Of a stretch of 12,109 bases of DNA, positions 1 through 8,000 are shown in pieces. Position numbers and translations under genes: made by a program. The notes beneath the pieces are model-generated. The model was given only the letters and a program-made list of their open reading frames with translations, ran no database searches and was not told the origin of the DNA. This DNA is from Ignavibacteriales bacterium. GTDB lineage: Bacteria > Bacteroidota > Ignavibacteria > UBA10030 > SZUA-254. The stretch covers positions 1-12,109 of the forward strand of contig JACQYX010000065.1 in assembly GCA_016207985.1 (NCBI GenBank). Reading direction: 5' to 3'. Positions within the stretch are counted from its first letter, which is position 1; each line of letters starts with the position of its first letter.

Positions 1-1212
1 AAAATCGATATAATCGATCGAAGATCCGATTGTCAGATTAGAAGTGACTCCCCATTGAACGTTCGCTGTCGATGAATAACGTTTTAGGGTGTATTTGGTT
101 TTTCCCCCAACAATCGAATACTCTGCGGTACCCGGGGGGATGAGTGTATAGGGAACATTCATCCGATATCGTTCAGATTCTTGAAATCCCCATGGATCAT
201 AAGATTTAATATCCAATATTCCCTGTCCATAATAAATCGGGACGTTGAAGTAATACTTCCCGCTTGTATCGGTCTTCGAATATTCGTAATCGGCTTGAGT
301 GTTTTTCAGCTCAACGTCTATGTTAGGATTGAAATAACCGTCATAATCTTCATAGCCGAAAAGATACCGTTGTTGGAATGGACGATTGGTGATCTCTACT
401 CCACGAACTAATCGTGATTCAATCCCTCCTGTAGTAACATCACCGATGGTAATTTGCCGGATTAAGGGCTGCTCAAAAATTGGTACCCTCCATTGGGTTC
501 TAAATTGTTGAAACGGTTTACGTTCTCGTTCGATGCCATATAACCGCATGTACAAATCCCCTCCCAGCAATCCGCTCCCGAAGTTAAGATTATAATGATG
601 GGATGGAGTTCGTCTCTTCGAATATCTGTTGAATACATTCCAGCTGAGGCGGCCACCGTCATAAATTGAAAAAGTGCGCTCTAATGTTACATCGGGTTGG
701 GGTAGAACTATCTTCCTCGCTTCTATGTGTTCAATTCTTTTTTGCCGTTCAACATATTTAACTTTCGGTAAATCCGCAACTCGCGATAATTCTATTACCA
801 AACGTCTCTTATTATATCTAAACTCTAATTCAAAAAAATTTTTAATAAATTCCATACGGAGAAATAATTCCCCGTCTTCGATAAGGTAATCGAAGGATGT
901 GAGCTGTACTCTTATTTTTTTTAACCTCGCCTCAAGCGCCGAGCAATTTATTTCATAAGGTGCACTTGTAGTTTTATAGAAACCTTCTATTTTCAATTCT
1001 TCCGGACTATATGAATTTTTAATCCCAATGAATGAAAGAACAGTTATTGCAGGCAGGTATAACGTTGTATCTACGACTATGACTTCGATACCTGTATTAC
1101 CGATACCCGCAACCCGTAACTCGACAGGAATTCTTTCCTTTACACCTGTCTGTGCAAATAGAGAACAAAAGCTCAATGAAAGAAAAAAAATCAGTAATTT
1201 TTTACACTTCAC
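1..1212 (-). CDS. Outer-membrane usher-like protein, 3'-truncated by the window edge
   Basis: Reading the minus strand from a GTG at 1212 gives an open frame of 404 codons running off the left edge. It starts with a signal peptide (MKCKKLLIFFLSLSFCSLFA, then QTG). Residues about 25-170 form a beta-rich N-terminal region. After that come YNLNFGSGLLGG, a stretch with IGDVTTGG and SRLVRGVEITN, and then PNIDVELKN, SGKYYFNVPIYYGQGILDIKSYDPWG, and VPYTLIPPGTAEYSIVGG. This order (G-D, R-x-V-R-G, a small beta domain, then 'PG..EYS...G') is the layout I know from PapC/FimD ushers around the plug domain and returning barrel. Ushers are outer-membrane pores that receive chaperone-subunit complexes and assemble the fibre. 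The GTG start is supported by GGAGG seven bases upstream. The preceding gene is a PapD-like chaperone and the one before that a candidate pilin, which fits. Similarity is remote; a barrel protein with a carboxypeptidase-regulatory-like domain is the alternative. Confidence 0.68.
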   Translation of the reverse strand, partial: MKCKKLLIFFLSLSFCSLFAQTGVKERIPVELRVAGIGNTGIEVIVVDTTLYLPAITVLSFIGIKNSYSPEELKIEGFYKTTSAPYEINCSALEARLKKIRVQLTSFDYLIEDGELFLRMEFIKNFFELEFRYNKRRLVIELSRVADLPKVKYVERQKRIEHIEARKIVLPQPDVTLERTFSIYDGGRLSWNVFNRYSKRRTPSHHYNLNFGSGLLGGDLYMRLYGIERERKPFQQFRTQWRVPIFEQPLIRQITIGDVTTGGIESRLVRGVEITNRPFQQRYLFGYEDYDGYFNPNIDVELKNTQADYEYSKTDTSGKYYFNVPIYYGQGILDIKSYDPWGFQESERYRMNVPYTLIPPGTAEYSIVGGKTKYTLKRYSSTANVQWGVTSNLTIGSSIDYIDF

Positions 1213-1219
1213 AGTAATT

Positions 1220-1225
1220 CCTCCC
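1220..1225 (-). promoter_or_regulatory. Strong ribosome-binding site for the usher GTG start
   Basis: GGGAGG on the minus strand, with seven bases between GGAGG and the GTG at 1212. Its first base is the last base of the chaperone stop codon (TAG, 1227-1225), so the two genes are probably translationally coupled. The site decides the usher start: no ATG start with comparable spacing is present. Confidence 0.7.
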
Positions 1226-2058
1226 TAAGGAATTTCGAAATTACTTAAGAAACGTACTGGTGTTGCAGGTATTAAATTTTTAGCCACGACATCACGTCGC
1301 TTTGTTTGTATCTCAACCTCGGCTGAATATTTCCCGGCGGGTAAATCCGTTATCTTAATTTTATCTCGCAAAACATACGTATTGAACACAACGATATTTT
1401 TGGAATTCGATTTAACGACTTTATTATCCTTATCTTTTATCCGAATCGTCTGCATTCCATTGAATGCGGCATTGCCTGTACGATGTAGAACGACGTTATA
1501 GAGTACATCGTCATTATTCTTCGATATAGAAAAATCCCTTGCATCGAGACCGGAGAATACTTTACCGTTACGATAATAAATCGGTAAGCCGACTTCATTG
1601 GCAATCGCCATACCGCCTCTGAATGTATTTTGTTGAGCCGCAGTCTGTACCTGTCTCCGTGGTGTCTCTTTTATTATTATACGCGCCCAGTACTCACCAT
1701 CGAGTAATGCAGGCGGTGGAGATGCGACAACGCGAATCGTTTGAATCTCTTGGCCCCCTAAAACAAACCTCAACGGGTAGGGCTTTATCCATTGTGCGGC
1801 CGATGTTGCCTCTGCCGATGCAGAATCTACGAATATATCTAACTTACCTGTATCGTTCGTAGTTATATAACTGTACACGATTCTGACTGAAACCTCGATC
1901 TCTCCATCGCCAAGATTCCTGACAGTTATTGGAATCATTTTTTTTGTTCCATCAAAATAAATTTGTTTCGGAATAACGCTGATACCGCAGAGTAGAATAG
2001 AGTGAAAAAGAAGAGTAGCAAAAAGAAATTTGAAAAGATATTTATCGACTTTGATCAT
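1225..2058 (-). CDS. PapD-like periplasmic fimbrial chaperone
   Basis: 277 residues, somewhat longer than typical PapD chaperones (about 230). A basic, hydrophobic N-terminus (residues 1-25) is an export signal. ISVIPKQIYFDG followed by IPITVRNLGDGEIEVSV matches the first strands of the immunoglobulin-like domain 1 ('P..i.ldg....i.v.N.g'). Residues 90-130 (QWIKPYPLRFVLGGQE, then IQTIRVVASP and LLDGEYWARIIIKE) match the 'sP..f.l.pg..q.vRv.......gEYra.l.i' core. GLPIYYRNGKV near 157 resembles the linker before domain 2, and 180-277 forms a second beta domain. Such chaperones complete the fold of pilin subunits by lending a strand and deliver them to the usher. It lies downstream of the candidate pilin and 12 nt before the usher. 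The residue before Cys24 is Leu, so it is not a convincing lipoprotein. The start is supported by frame and signal peptide; its ribosome-binding site is weak. Confidence 0.77.
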   Translation of the reverse strand: MIKVDKYLFKFLFATLLFHSILLCGISVIPKQIYFDGTKKMIPITVRNLGDGEIEVSVRIVYSYITTNDTGKLDIFVDSASAEATSAAQWIKPYPLRFVLGGQEIQTIRVVASPPPALLDGEYWARIIIKETPRRQVQTAAQQNTFRGGMAIANEVGLPIYYRNGKVFSGLDARDFSISKNNDDVLYNVVLHRTGNAAFNGMQTIRIKDKDNKVVKSNSKNIVVFNTYVLRDKIKITDLPAGKYSAEVEIQTKRRDVVAKNLIPATPVRFLSNFEIP

Positions 2059-2090
2059 TATACAAGGTTCCGATCCTTATAAAAATTTAA

Positions 2091-2126
2091 TAAAAAGGTA
2101 GCTTGCAACCAAACTACAAGCTACCT
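2091..2126 (-). terminator. Intrinsic terminator between pilin and chaperone genes
   Basis: On the minus strand AGGTAGCTTG (2126-2117) and CAAGCTACCT (2105-2096) form a perfect 10-bp stem around an 11-nt loop. The 3' arm runs directly into TTTTTATTAAATTTTTAT. Stem plus T-run is the standard Rho-independent layout for transcripts leaving the 2188-2733 gene. Its place inside a presumed subunit-chaperone-usher operon suggests partial termination, giving more subunit mRNA than chaperone and usher mRNA. Confidence 0.75.
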
Positions 2127-2187
2127 CTGAAAAAAGGTCCAAGACAAGAATAGTCAGTTTTTCTTCATTTTGAAAGAAAACAGACCA

Positions 2188-2733
2188 TTATTTATATTGG
2201 GCAGTAATGACGCCTTCACCTTCCCAAGCACCGCCGGCATATGCCATCTTAGGAATGCAGGTATTGAATCCAATCCAAATTTCGGTTTCGCCGCCATCAT
2301 CTAATAGAATAGCGATGGGTCCCGAAGTTGGGTTGAAGAAGAAAATATCATCACTGCTGGTATTATGCCAGCAAGCAGATGTTCCGGTATAATTGAGTTC
2401 CAATCGTCCGGGTTCGCCTAATAGTATGGTAGGCATTGAACAACTGACGATGATATCTCCGAATGGATCACCTGCGATGACTGCTGCAGTGATTGCAACT
2501 TCTTCATCGTTAGTGATCGGTACAAGACCGTTGTAAGATGTCACTCCTAATGGATCTGGTGTGATTTCATAACAGACGCCAGCGTATGCCGGATCGAGAG
2601 TTACATCACCAGCTTCCACAGTTAAACCAGTACCAACAGCAGCAACAGCGTACACATATGGTGCCTGGTTTTGCGCCATGGCTGTGATAGAAACCAATAA
2701 CACAGCAACTACTAAGAACATGAATTTTTTCAT
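2188..2733 (-). CDS. Small exported protein, candidate fimbrial subunit
   Basis: 181 residues starting with a clear signal peptide (MKKFMFLVVAVLLVSITAMA, cleavage probably before QNQ). AAAGGAG lies seven bases before the ATG. The mature protein is beta-rich and acidic, low in Lys/Arg, with four cysteines (54, 98, 121, 159). Residues 25-40 (YVYAVAAVGTGLTVE) alternate hydrophobic and small residues, as a donor strand would. FGDIIVSCSMPTILLGEPG and the last strand (EGEGVITAQYK) resemble the layout of DUF4402 and spore-coat-U type subunits, which end in an aromatic-containing beta strand. It stands first in a cluster with a PapD-like chaperone and an usher and has its own terminator, as expected for an abundant major subunit. 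The pilin role is inferred mainly from size, signal peptide, C-terminal strand and neighbours; a direct family match is not certain. Confidence 0.6.
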   Translation of the reverse strand: MKKFMFLVVAVLLVSITAMAQNQAPYVYAVAAVGTGLTVEAGDVTLDPAYAGVCYEITPDPLGVTSYNGLVPITNDEEVAITAAVIAGDPFGDIIVSCSMPTILLGEPGRLELNYTGTSACWHNTSSDDIFFFNPTSGPIAILLDDGGETEIWIGFNTCIPKMAYAGGAWEGEGVITAQYK

Positions 2734-2780
2734 GTTATAACTCCTTTAAAATAGTTAATTAATTGGTGGATTAGAGAATT

Positions 2781-2806
2781 AGTTATTTAGTTTATTTAGT
2801 TTATTT
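2781..2806. repeat. AT-rich 9-nt tandem repeat in the pilin leader
   Basis: Plus strand shows agttattt followed by two perfect copies of agtttattt. It lies about 50-75 nt upstream of the pilin start, between the double palindrome and the gene. Copy-number change here would alter leader length or promoter spacing, but no promoter is defined, so this is only low-complexity DNA in a suggestive place. Confidence 0.55.
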
Positions 2807-2826
2807 AATTTAAAATTCTTCATATT

Positions 2827-2859
2827 AGACCTTCAAGGTCTTATAGACCTTGAAGGTCT
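2827..2859. repeat. Double-palindrome hairpin element (15-bp arms, 3-nt loop)
   Basis: Plus-strand agaccttcaaggtct (2827-2841), tat, agaccttgaaggtct (2845-2859). The two arms are perfect reverse complements. Each arm is also a palindrome around its central C or G, so the arms are almost direct repeats as well. It lies 12 nt after the stop codon of the 632-residue gene and about 95 nt before the pilin start. On the minus strand the hairpin is followed by AATATGAAGAATTTT, so it may act as a terminator or mRNA-stabilising hairpin, but the T-run is poor. It may equally be one copy of a dispersed intergenic repeat. Confidence 0.8.
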
Positions 2860-2871
2860 TGATATATTAAT

Positions 2872-4770
2872 TTACTTCAACAACATCATCTTCATGATCT
2901 GCTGTAACTCACCGTCGTTTACAACCAAGCGGTAGTAATAAACACCGGATGCAAAGCTCGATGCATCGAATTCTATTTCATTGTTTCCTTCATAGAATTC
3001 CTGCTGATCGACGATTGTTGCAACTTCCTGTCCGAGCAGGTTGAAAACCTTCAACGTTACAATTGCATCATCCGATAGATCGAATGAAATCATTGTTGTC
3101 GGGTTGAAGGGGTTCGGATAGTTCTGGTGCAATTTGAATTCAATAGGTGATGTTTCTTTATACGTGAAGCCAGGTCCCACTAATGGTTCTGGTATTGATA
3201 ACGATTCACGATAAAGTAAACTAACTTCAGCCAAATACTTTGATGGTTTTACGAAAGTTTTTACACCAAAGCTGGTTGTATCGAATGGACCTGAAAATTC
3301 ATTATTAATAGCTATGATTGCATTATGCAATTGTGCAGCCGATGCCCCTTCGGGTAATCCCTGACAAGACAAATAGCGGTCACCCCACATAGCGAATGAA
3401 TCTACAAAAACATCAAAGAATGATTCAGGATCACCTCCTTGTCCGGCATATTTCAAACTACCGAAGCCAGCGCTCGTGTTTACACCTGCCTCGCTGATAC
3501 CAATGTTGAATTTCAATGCTAACAAGTCACCAATGAATTCGTTAGGTTGATTGGCTTTAGTCGGTGGTAATGATTTATAAGCTTTTATAATTTCCTTACC
3601 CTTCATATCTGTATCAAGACAACGCTCACCTCCAGAACCATGAAGCACACCTTTCGCATTCGCTGTTTTTGTCACATCTTTCCATTTTGGATGATACACA
3701 TATTTATATATTGGTTTACCCTTTTCAGTAGTTCCAAGTTGATAGGTAAGACCAAGTGTCAAACCATTTCCCGTACCCCATGGTGGACCCATTGTTGCGT
3801 AGGTCTCTTCACCGACGTTGTTCCAGTTCGGCATTTTAAGATGTAAACGACTGGTTGTACCGTATGGATTTACAGGTCCAGCTTTTGTCGGTTTCCACTT
3901 TTCGGGTGGTACTGCAGGAATCCACCAGTACGTTTTGGCAACCAATTCTTTACCTTTGTTACCAACTGCGAACATTGTTACTGTAGTTGGATTTGGTAAA
4001 GTATCTGTGGGATTTGTGAATTCAAATGTCCACTTTTTCTTCTTGCCATCTGCATTTGTCATCTTATCGAACGGACTTAATTGAGTGATATCGACCGCTT
4101 GGCTGAATTCAACATACAGTGCATCAATACCATTTGATGAATTTGTAAAGTGAAATTCACCTTCACTTGCATAGTTCTTCCGTTTTTCTGCTTTACCTTT
4201 ACCTTTGCTATCATGTGCAAGGGCTAAAGAATCGTAAGTTGCAGTTAAATAACCAACCCCGTCGCCTTTAACGATCATGATGTATTGTTCGTACTCGGAG
4301 AATGTATGATATGTATAGCTGGTTTGCTCCGTCATATCACACAACTCGGTACCGTTACCATCGATTAATCTCCAGAAACCGCCGTAAACACTTCCCATAT
4401 CCGCTTGCCATGAGAATGTTACCTCTTCACCGTTCGGATCGGAGACAAATTGGAATTTGAATGTATCCAATTGGGTTTCACGTACTTGTTTATGATAATT
4501 AATCTTTGAACCGGTTCCACCTAATGTATCCCATCGCGGCATCGACCAGCAACGGAAGTCGAATGTCGGTGGAAGGGGTGGTAACTCATATTCACCGAGA
4601 GTAGCATCAATATGTCCGGTGGCATCGGGATGAATGCCAATCGTCACCGAATCGTTACCGACGCCATCGGTAGCGTAAATCTTTACACTCTGCTGAGCTT
4701 GTACTGCCGATAGTCCGACTATCAGAAGACACAGACCCATAAAGAGCAGTAACTTTTTAAATTTGTTCAT
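2872..4770 (-). CDS. Exported surface protein with intact T9SS sorting domain
   Basis: 632 residues. Signal peptide 1-26 (MNKFKKLLLFMGLCLLIVGL, then SAVQAQ). Residues 40-75 contain VTIGIHPDATGHID and GEYELPPLPP, a motif I associate with repeated beta-domain proteins of Ignavibacteria-like genomes, followed by a beta-sandwich-like stretch to about 180. A Lys-rich linker (KGKGKAEKRK, about 190) leads to a long middle region of unknown function. Near 405-515 are GDLLALKFNIGISE and AQLHNAIIAINNEFSG. Residues 547-632 form a complete type A T9SS C-terminal domain: QNYPNPFNPTT, then LKVFNLLGQEVATIV, FASGVYYYRLVV and a basic end (MKMMLLK). The family's known route is Sec export, T9SS transport across the outer membrane, and surface attachment or release. 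The start has GAGG a few bases upstream. The biological role of the passenger is unknown. Confidence 0.85.
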   Translation of the reverse strand: MNKFKKLLLFMGLCLLIVGLSAVQAQQSVKIYATDGVGNDSVTIGIHPDATGHIDATLGEYELPPLPPTFDFRCWSMPRWDTLGGTGSKINYHKQVRETQLDTFKFQFVSDPNGEEVTFSWQADMGSVYGGFWRLIDGNGTELCDMTEQTSYTYHTFSEYEQYIMIVKGDGVGYLTATYDSLALAHDSKGKGKAEKRKNYASEGEFHFTNSSNGIDALYVEFSQAVDITQLSPFDKMTNADGKKKKWTFEFTNPTDTLPNPTTVTMFAVGNKGKELVAKTYWWIPAVPPEKWKPTKAGPVNPYGTTSRLHLKMPNWNNVGEETYATMGPPWGTGNGLTLGLTYQLGTTEKGKPIYKYVYHPKWKDVTKTANAKGVLHGSGGERCLDTDMKGKEIIKAYKSLPPTKANQPNEFIGDLLALKFNIGISEAGVNTSAGFGSLKYAGQGGDPESFFDVFVDSFAMWGDRYLSCQGLPEGASAAQLHNAIIAINNEFSGPFDTTSFGVKTFVKPSKYLAEVSLLYRESLSIPEPLVGPGFTYKETSPIEFKLHQNYPNPFNPTTMISFDLSDDAIVTLKVFNLLGQEVATIVDQQEFYEGNNEIEFDASSFASGVYYYRLVVNDGELQQIMKMMLLK

Positions 4771-4850
4771 ATCAACCTCGCTGTTTATGTGGATGATGAA
4801 ATTCTAAATTAATTTTCTTATTCATTGCGTTATAAAAAGATATATTGAGC

Positions 4851-4881
4851 GAAGTCCCGCTCCATTGCGGAACGGGACTTC
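4851..4881 (-). terminator. Hairpin terminator after the long surface-protein gene
   Basis: gaagtcccg (4851-4859) and cgggacttc (4873-4881) are perfect 9-bp complements. One mismatch and three more pairs (tcc/gga) leave a 5-nt loop. On the minus strand it starts 10 nt past the TAA at 4891-4893, the stop codon of the gene's original reading frame, and is followed by GCTCAATATATCTTTTTAT, a delayed T-run. Its position relative to that TAA, not to the present stop at 5037, suggests the gene once ended there. Confidence 0.65.
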
Positions 4882-4890
4882 AATTATACT

Positions 4891-5043
4891 TTACTTCATC
4901 AACATAATCTTTTGGACTGCGGAGAAGTTATCGGCATTCATTCGGATGAAGTAGATACCTGTCGGAACAACCTGATTATGTGAATCTGTTCCGTTCCACT
5001 CCATCTCGTACGATCCGGCTAACTGCTCGCCCGTCATCAATGT
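4891..5043 (-). pseudogene. Out-of-frame remnant of a T9SS sorting-domain tail
   Basis: Read from 5043 on the minus strand this gives 50 residues and a TAA: TLMTGEQLAGSYEMEWNG, then NQVVPTGIYFIRMNA and FSAVQKIMLMK. This is the second half of a T9SS C-terminal domain (usual pattern 'TLM.G....G.Y.v.Wdg....G..vp.GiYfyrl......f...kKmvLlK'). The upstream gene stops at 5037 just after the first half of the same domain (VVVYDV). The two halves join only with a frame change and a loss of about seven residues, so this is the severed end of the 5037-8066 gene, not a separate gene. Confidence 0.88.
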
Positions 5044-8000
5044 ACATCGTACACTACTACTTCTACACTCGATATCTTCGGTACATCGACTGTGAAGTGT
5101 GTCGAGGGGTTGAACGGATTCGGATAGTTCTGACCAAGTGCGAACTTCTTCGGCACGCTCACGTCGCTGCCAAGTGCGATACCGAGTCCGGCAGCATTCT
5201 TTATCTTTACACTGCCGCTGCCTTCCAATACCGCAAGCATCTTACTGCCGCTTACAAGCGTTAGCTTACGCTCTGCAGGCTTCGATATCTCCCATCGTAC
5301 CGTGATCGGATATGCTTCCGTCCCGATACTGATAGGATATTCGTACTTCGCACCCGCCTCTAACTTCGACGGAGACGTCGCTACCATACCCTGGCTGTTC
5401 TTGAATCGAGCGTCAAATTCCGGCGCTGCCGGCGGCCATTCCCCTGCATCTAATCCGGCTGCACTTACTAACTCATCTGCTCCAATGTACAGCGTCTGAT
5501 ATCGTCCGTACTTATCTTGTATCGTTACTTTGTTGATCTCTGAATAATCGGCTTCTGCTATCTTAGGCAGCTCTTCCGGTGACGCCGTCATTGTCAGCGT
5601 ACCTGCCTGATTTGTCTTCACCCAGTAGCCGCGTCCCGGCGTTAGTGTCGTTACTGTCTTGTAGGTACCTTCATATTTGTAATACGACCCTACTGTTAAT
5701 CCAGGACTCTTCACTATGTCTGCTGTAGCTATCGGCTTCGACATCGTGCCAATCATATTCCATCCAGAACTTACGTTGATTACTAAGCTTGTCTTCTGTA
5801 ATCCGGGCGCTCCTGCGTAGGCATATGTACCGTACTTAAGCCAGTAGCCTGGACCGTTCTCTAACGTCGGCGCTATTACATACGATCCCTGATACTTGAA
5901 TGCCTCTGATACTGCATCGGGATAGACCGAGCTCTTGCTCCAGTCGCCTTGTCGATCGTTCGCAACTGATAACATGTTCCATCCTGCTGATATGTACACC
6001 GGCGCTCCAGGATAAAACTTGATGCACCAGTCGTTCCTCGGCTTCGACTCGTATGGATAGATATTCCGGTTTACAAATACAAATCCCGGATCAACAGTGC
6101 CGCCACCTGTGGTTAAGTAGGTGGAATCTGCCTGCATTCCTAACAATGCCACTGAATCTAATCCGCGTGTTCCTACATTATCATATTGATATTCAATCGT
6201 CCCGTCACAATGATTCAAGATTATTCGGAATGTAGTTATATCGTTCAGCGGGTCTCCGGTTTCTTGATCAAACGTCCCTACCGAATCCCACTCTACGATG
6301 AATTTGCAAGCATTGCCGTCGTTACCGTACATAATCTTACCAAATTGTGCTGCACCCGCCCCGGTATCGGCAAGTATCATATCTGCCCAGAATCCTGCGA
6401 TAAAATTAGGCGGCATTCTTGTCGGGTAATTTGTGTCGGCTCTATAATGATGCTGCAGCATCGGGAAATCCCAATATATAGTCGCATAACCGGCTGAGTT
6501 TACGTCTATTGTGTCGGTTGCGCTCTTCGAGAGTGCTATCGCTCCGTTGATGCCTACCCAGGCATATCGGACTGTGTCGCCGAAGAACTGCATATCTCCA
6601 CCAATATCGTACCATCCTGCTGTACCATCGTCACGATAGGCTGGTGGATTACCAGGATTGAATAACTTCGAGGTGTCGATTACTGTACCGCTCCCGCTGA
6701 TGTTCAGATGTGTACAGGCATAGTTCGTATCGACACGGTAAAAATTATTCTTCAAGGTTACGATTTTGTATCCACGGCTCGGTCCAAGCTGCTGCATCCC
6801 TCGAAGGTCCGTTGCAACGACACGATAATTGACTGTTGTGCCCGCCGGTTGTCCGGGGATCTCGCCCGGATACAGATAGCCTTCACCCGTGGGGCTCATC
6901 GATATATCAGCCTGGTCTACGAATGTCTCGCTTCCCGCTATGGTTGTGGCTTTAGACCATCGGATTATCGCTGTTGCCACGCCCGCTCTGAGTAATGATT
7001 CAGGATCGCAGTCCCATATCTCATAGGTTATTATTTGATTTGCGGTGGAAAATGTATTGTGTGGTTCCCCACCTTCAACACTATTGATTATCGGTGGTAC
7101 GTTCGTTGTTACTGTCATCGAGTACCAAATATTTATTGCTGCCACACCAAGGGTGTCGTCAGAATTAAAATTACCGCGAGCAACCCATCCACGCTTAACG
7201 TTTTCTCTTTTATCACCAGCGCAATTCGATGGTCCGGAATCATGTTCGTAAAATTTCCAATTACGTGATGGATAATTCTCATCACTTGTTGTTGTTATTC
7301 CTCCATCCCAAGACGCAAAGCCCGTCGGTAAATCATTCACTTTGTGTTCATTATCCGAATGTATCCTGAAAGAGACAAAAAACACATCATCTTTTATTAT
7401 ATTCGGTGATAGACCAGTACCCTCAATATTAGCTTGATTGAGTCCGGGTCTATGTGTTATACCTAATCCAACTCCTTGTCCGAACAGTTCTAAACCAAAT
7501 GGTGGACGAGTATCAGGTAAACTATTGTTTGTATCCCGGATTGTTGAATACCATGTTGTATCTTCGGTCGGACTCAGGTCGTCTATAAATGCACCTACGC
7601 CATTATCAGCATCGTTGGTGGTTTTCCAGTAACCCCAACTCTGACATGGCGGTGGAAACGGACCCGGTCTGATTCCCGGACCATAGTTGGGTCCGATAAA
7701 AGATTCATGAATTCGAACATACACCAAAGAGTCTTTTGCTCCAATCTCAGACCAATTGTTATACCAAAATACTGTATCGATCGTACCGCTTGCTTTTGCA
7801 ACAAACCATTGTCCCATAACATCTTTATGATATCCGACATGGGCAATCGTAGCATCATACACATTGACTGGAAAACCAAAATTGAATTCGTTGGTACATT
7901 CACCAGAAATGCTCGAAGGTGCTCGACGCATCAATTTTTCAGCTGCTGTTTTGATGCTGACACCTTTTTTGATACGAATAACATCACCATTCGGTGAGAC

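Noticed and set aside
1986..2058. Lipoprotein signal in the chaperone (Cys24)
   Set aside because: The residue before Cys is Leu, not Gly, Ala or Ser, so the lipobox rule is not met.
2135..2187. ttttctt/aagaaaa inverted repeat downstream of the subunit stop
   Set aside because: Low-complexity A/T stem without GC pairs to speak of; the strong hairpin at 2096-2126 accounts for termination.
2805..2859. Possible promoter using TTGAAG in the palindrome arm and TAAATT as -10 for the subunit gene
   Set aside because: The spacer is 18 nt and the -10 is poor in AT-rich DNA, where such matches are common by chance; not listed as a feature.
4980..5264. 94-codon plus-strand open frame spanning the frameshift site
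   Set aside because: Both minus-strand frames here encode recognisable T9SS-domain segments, so the plus-strand frame is incidental.
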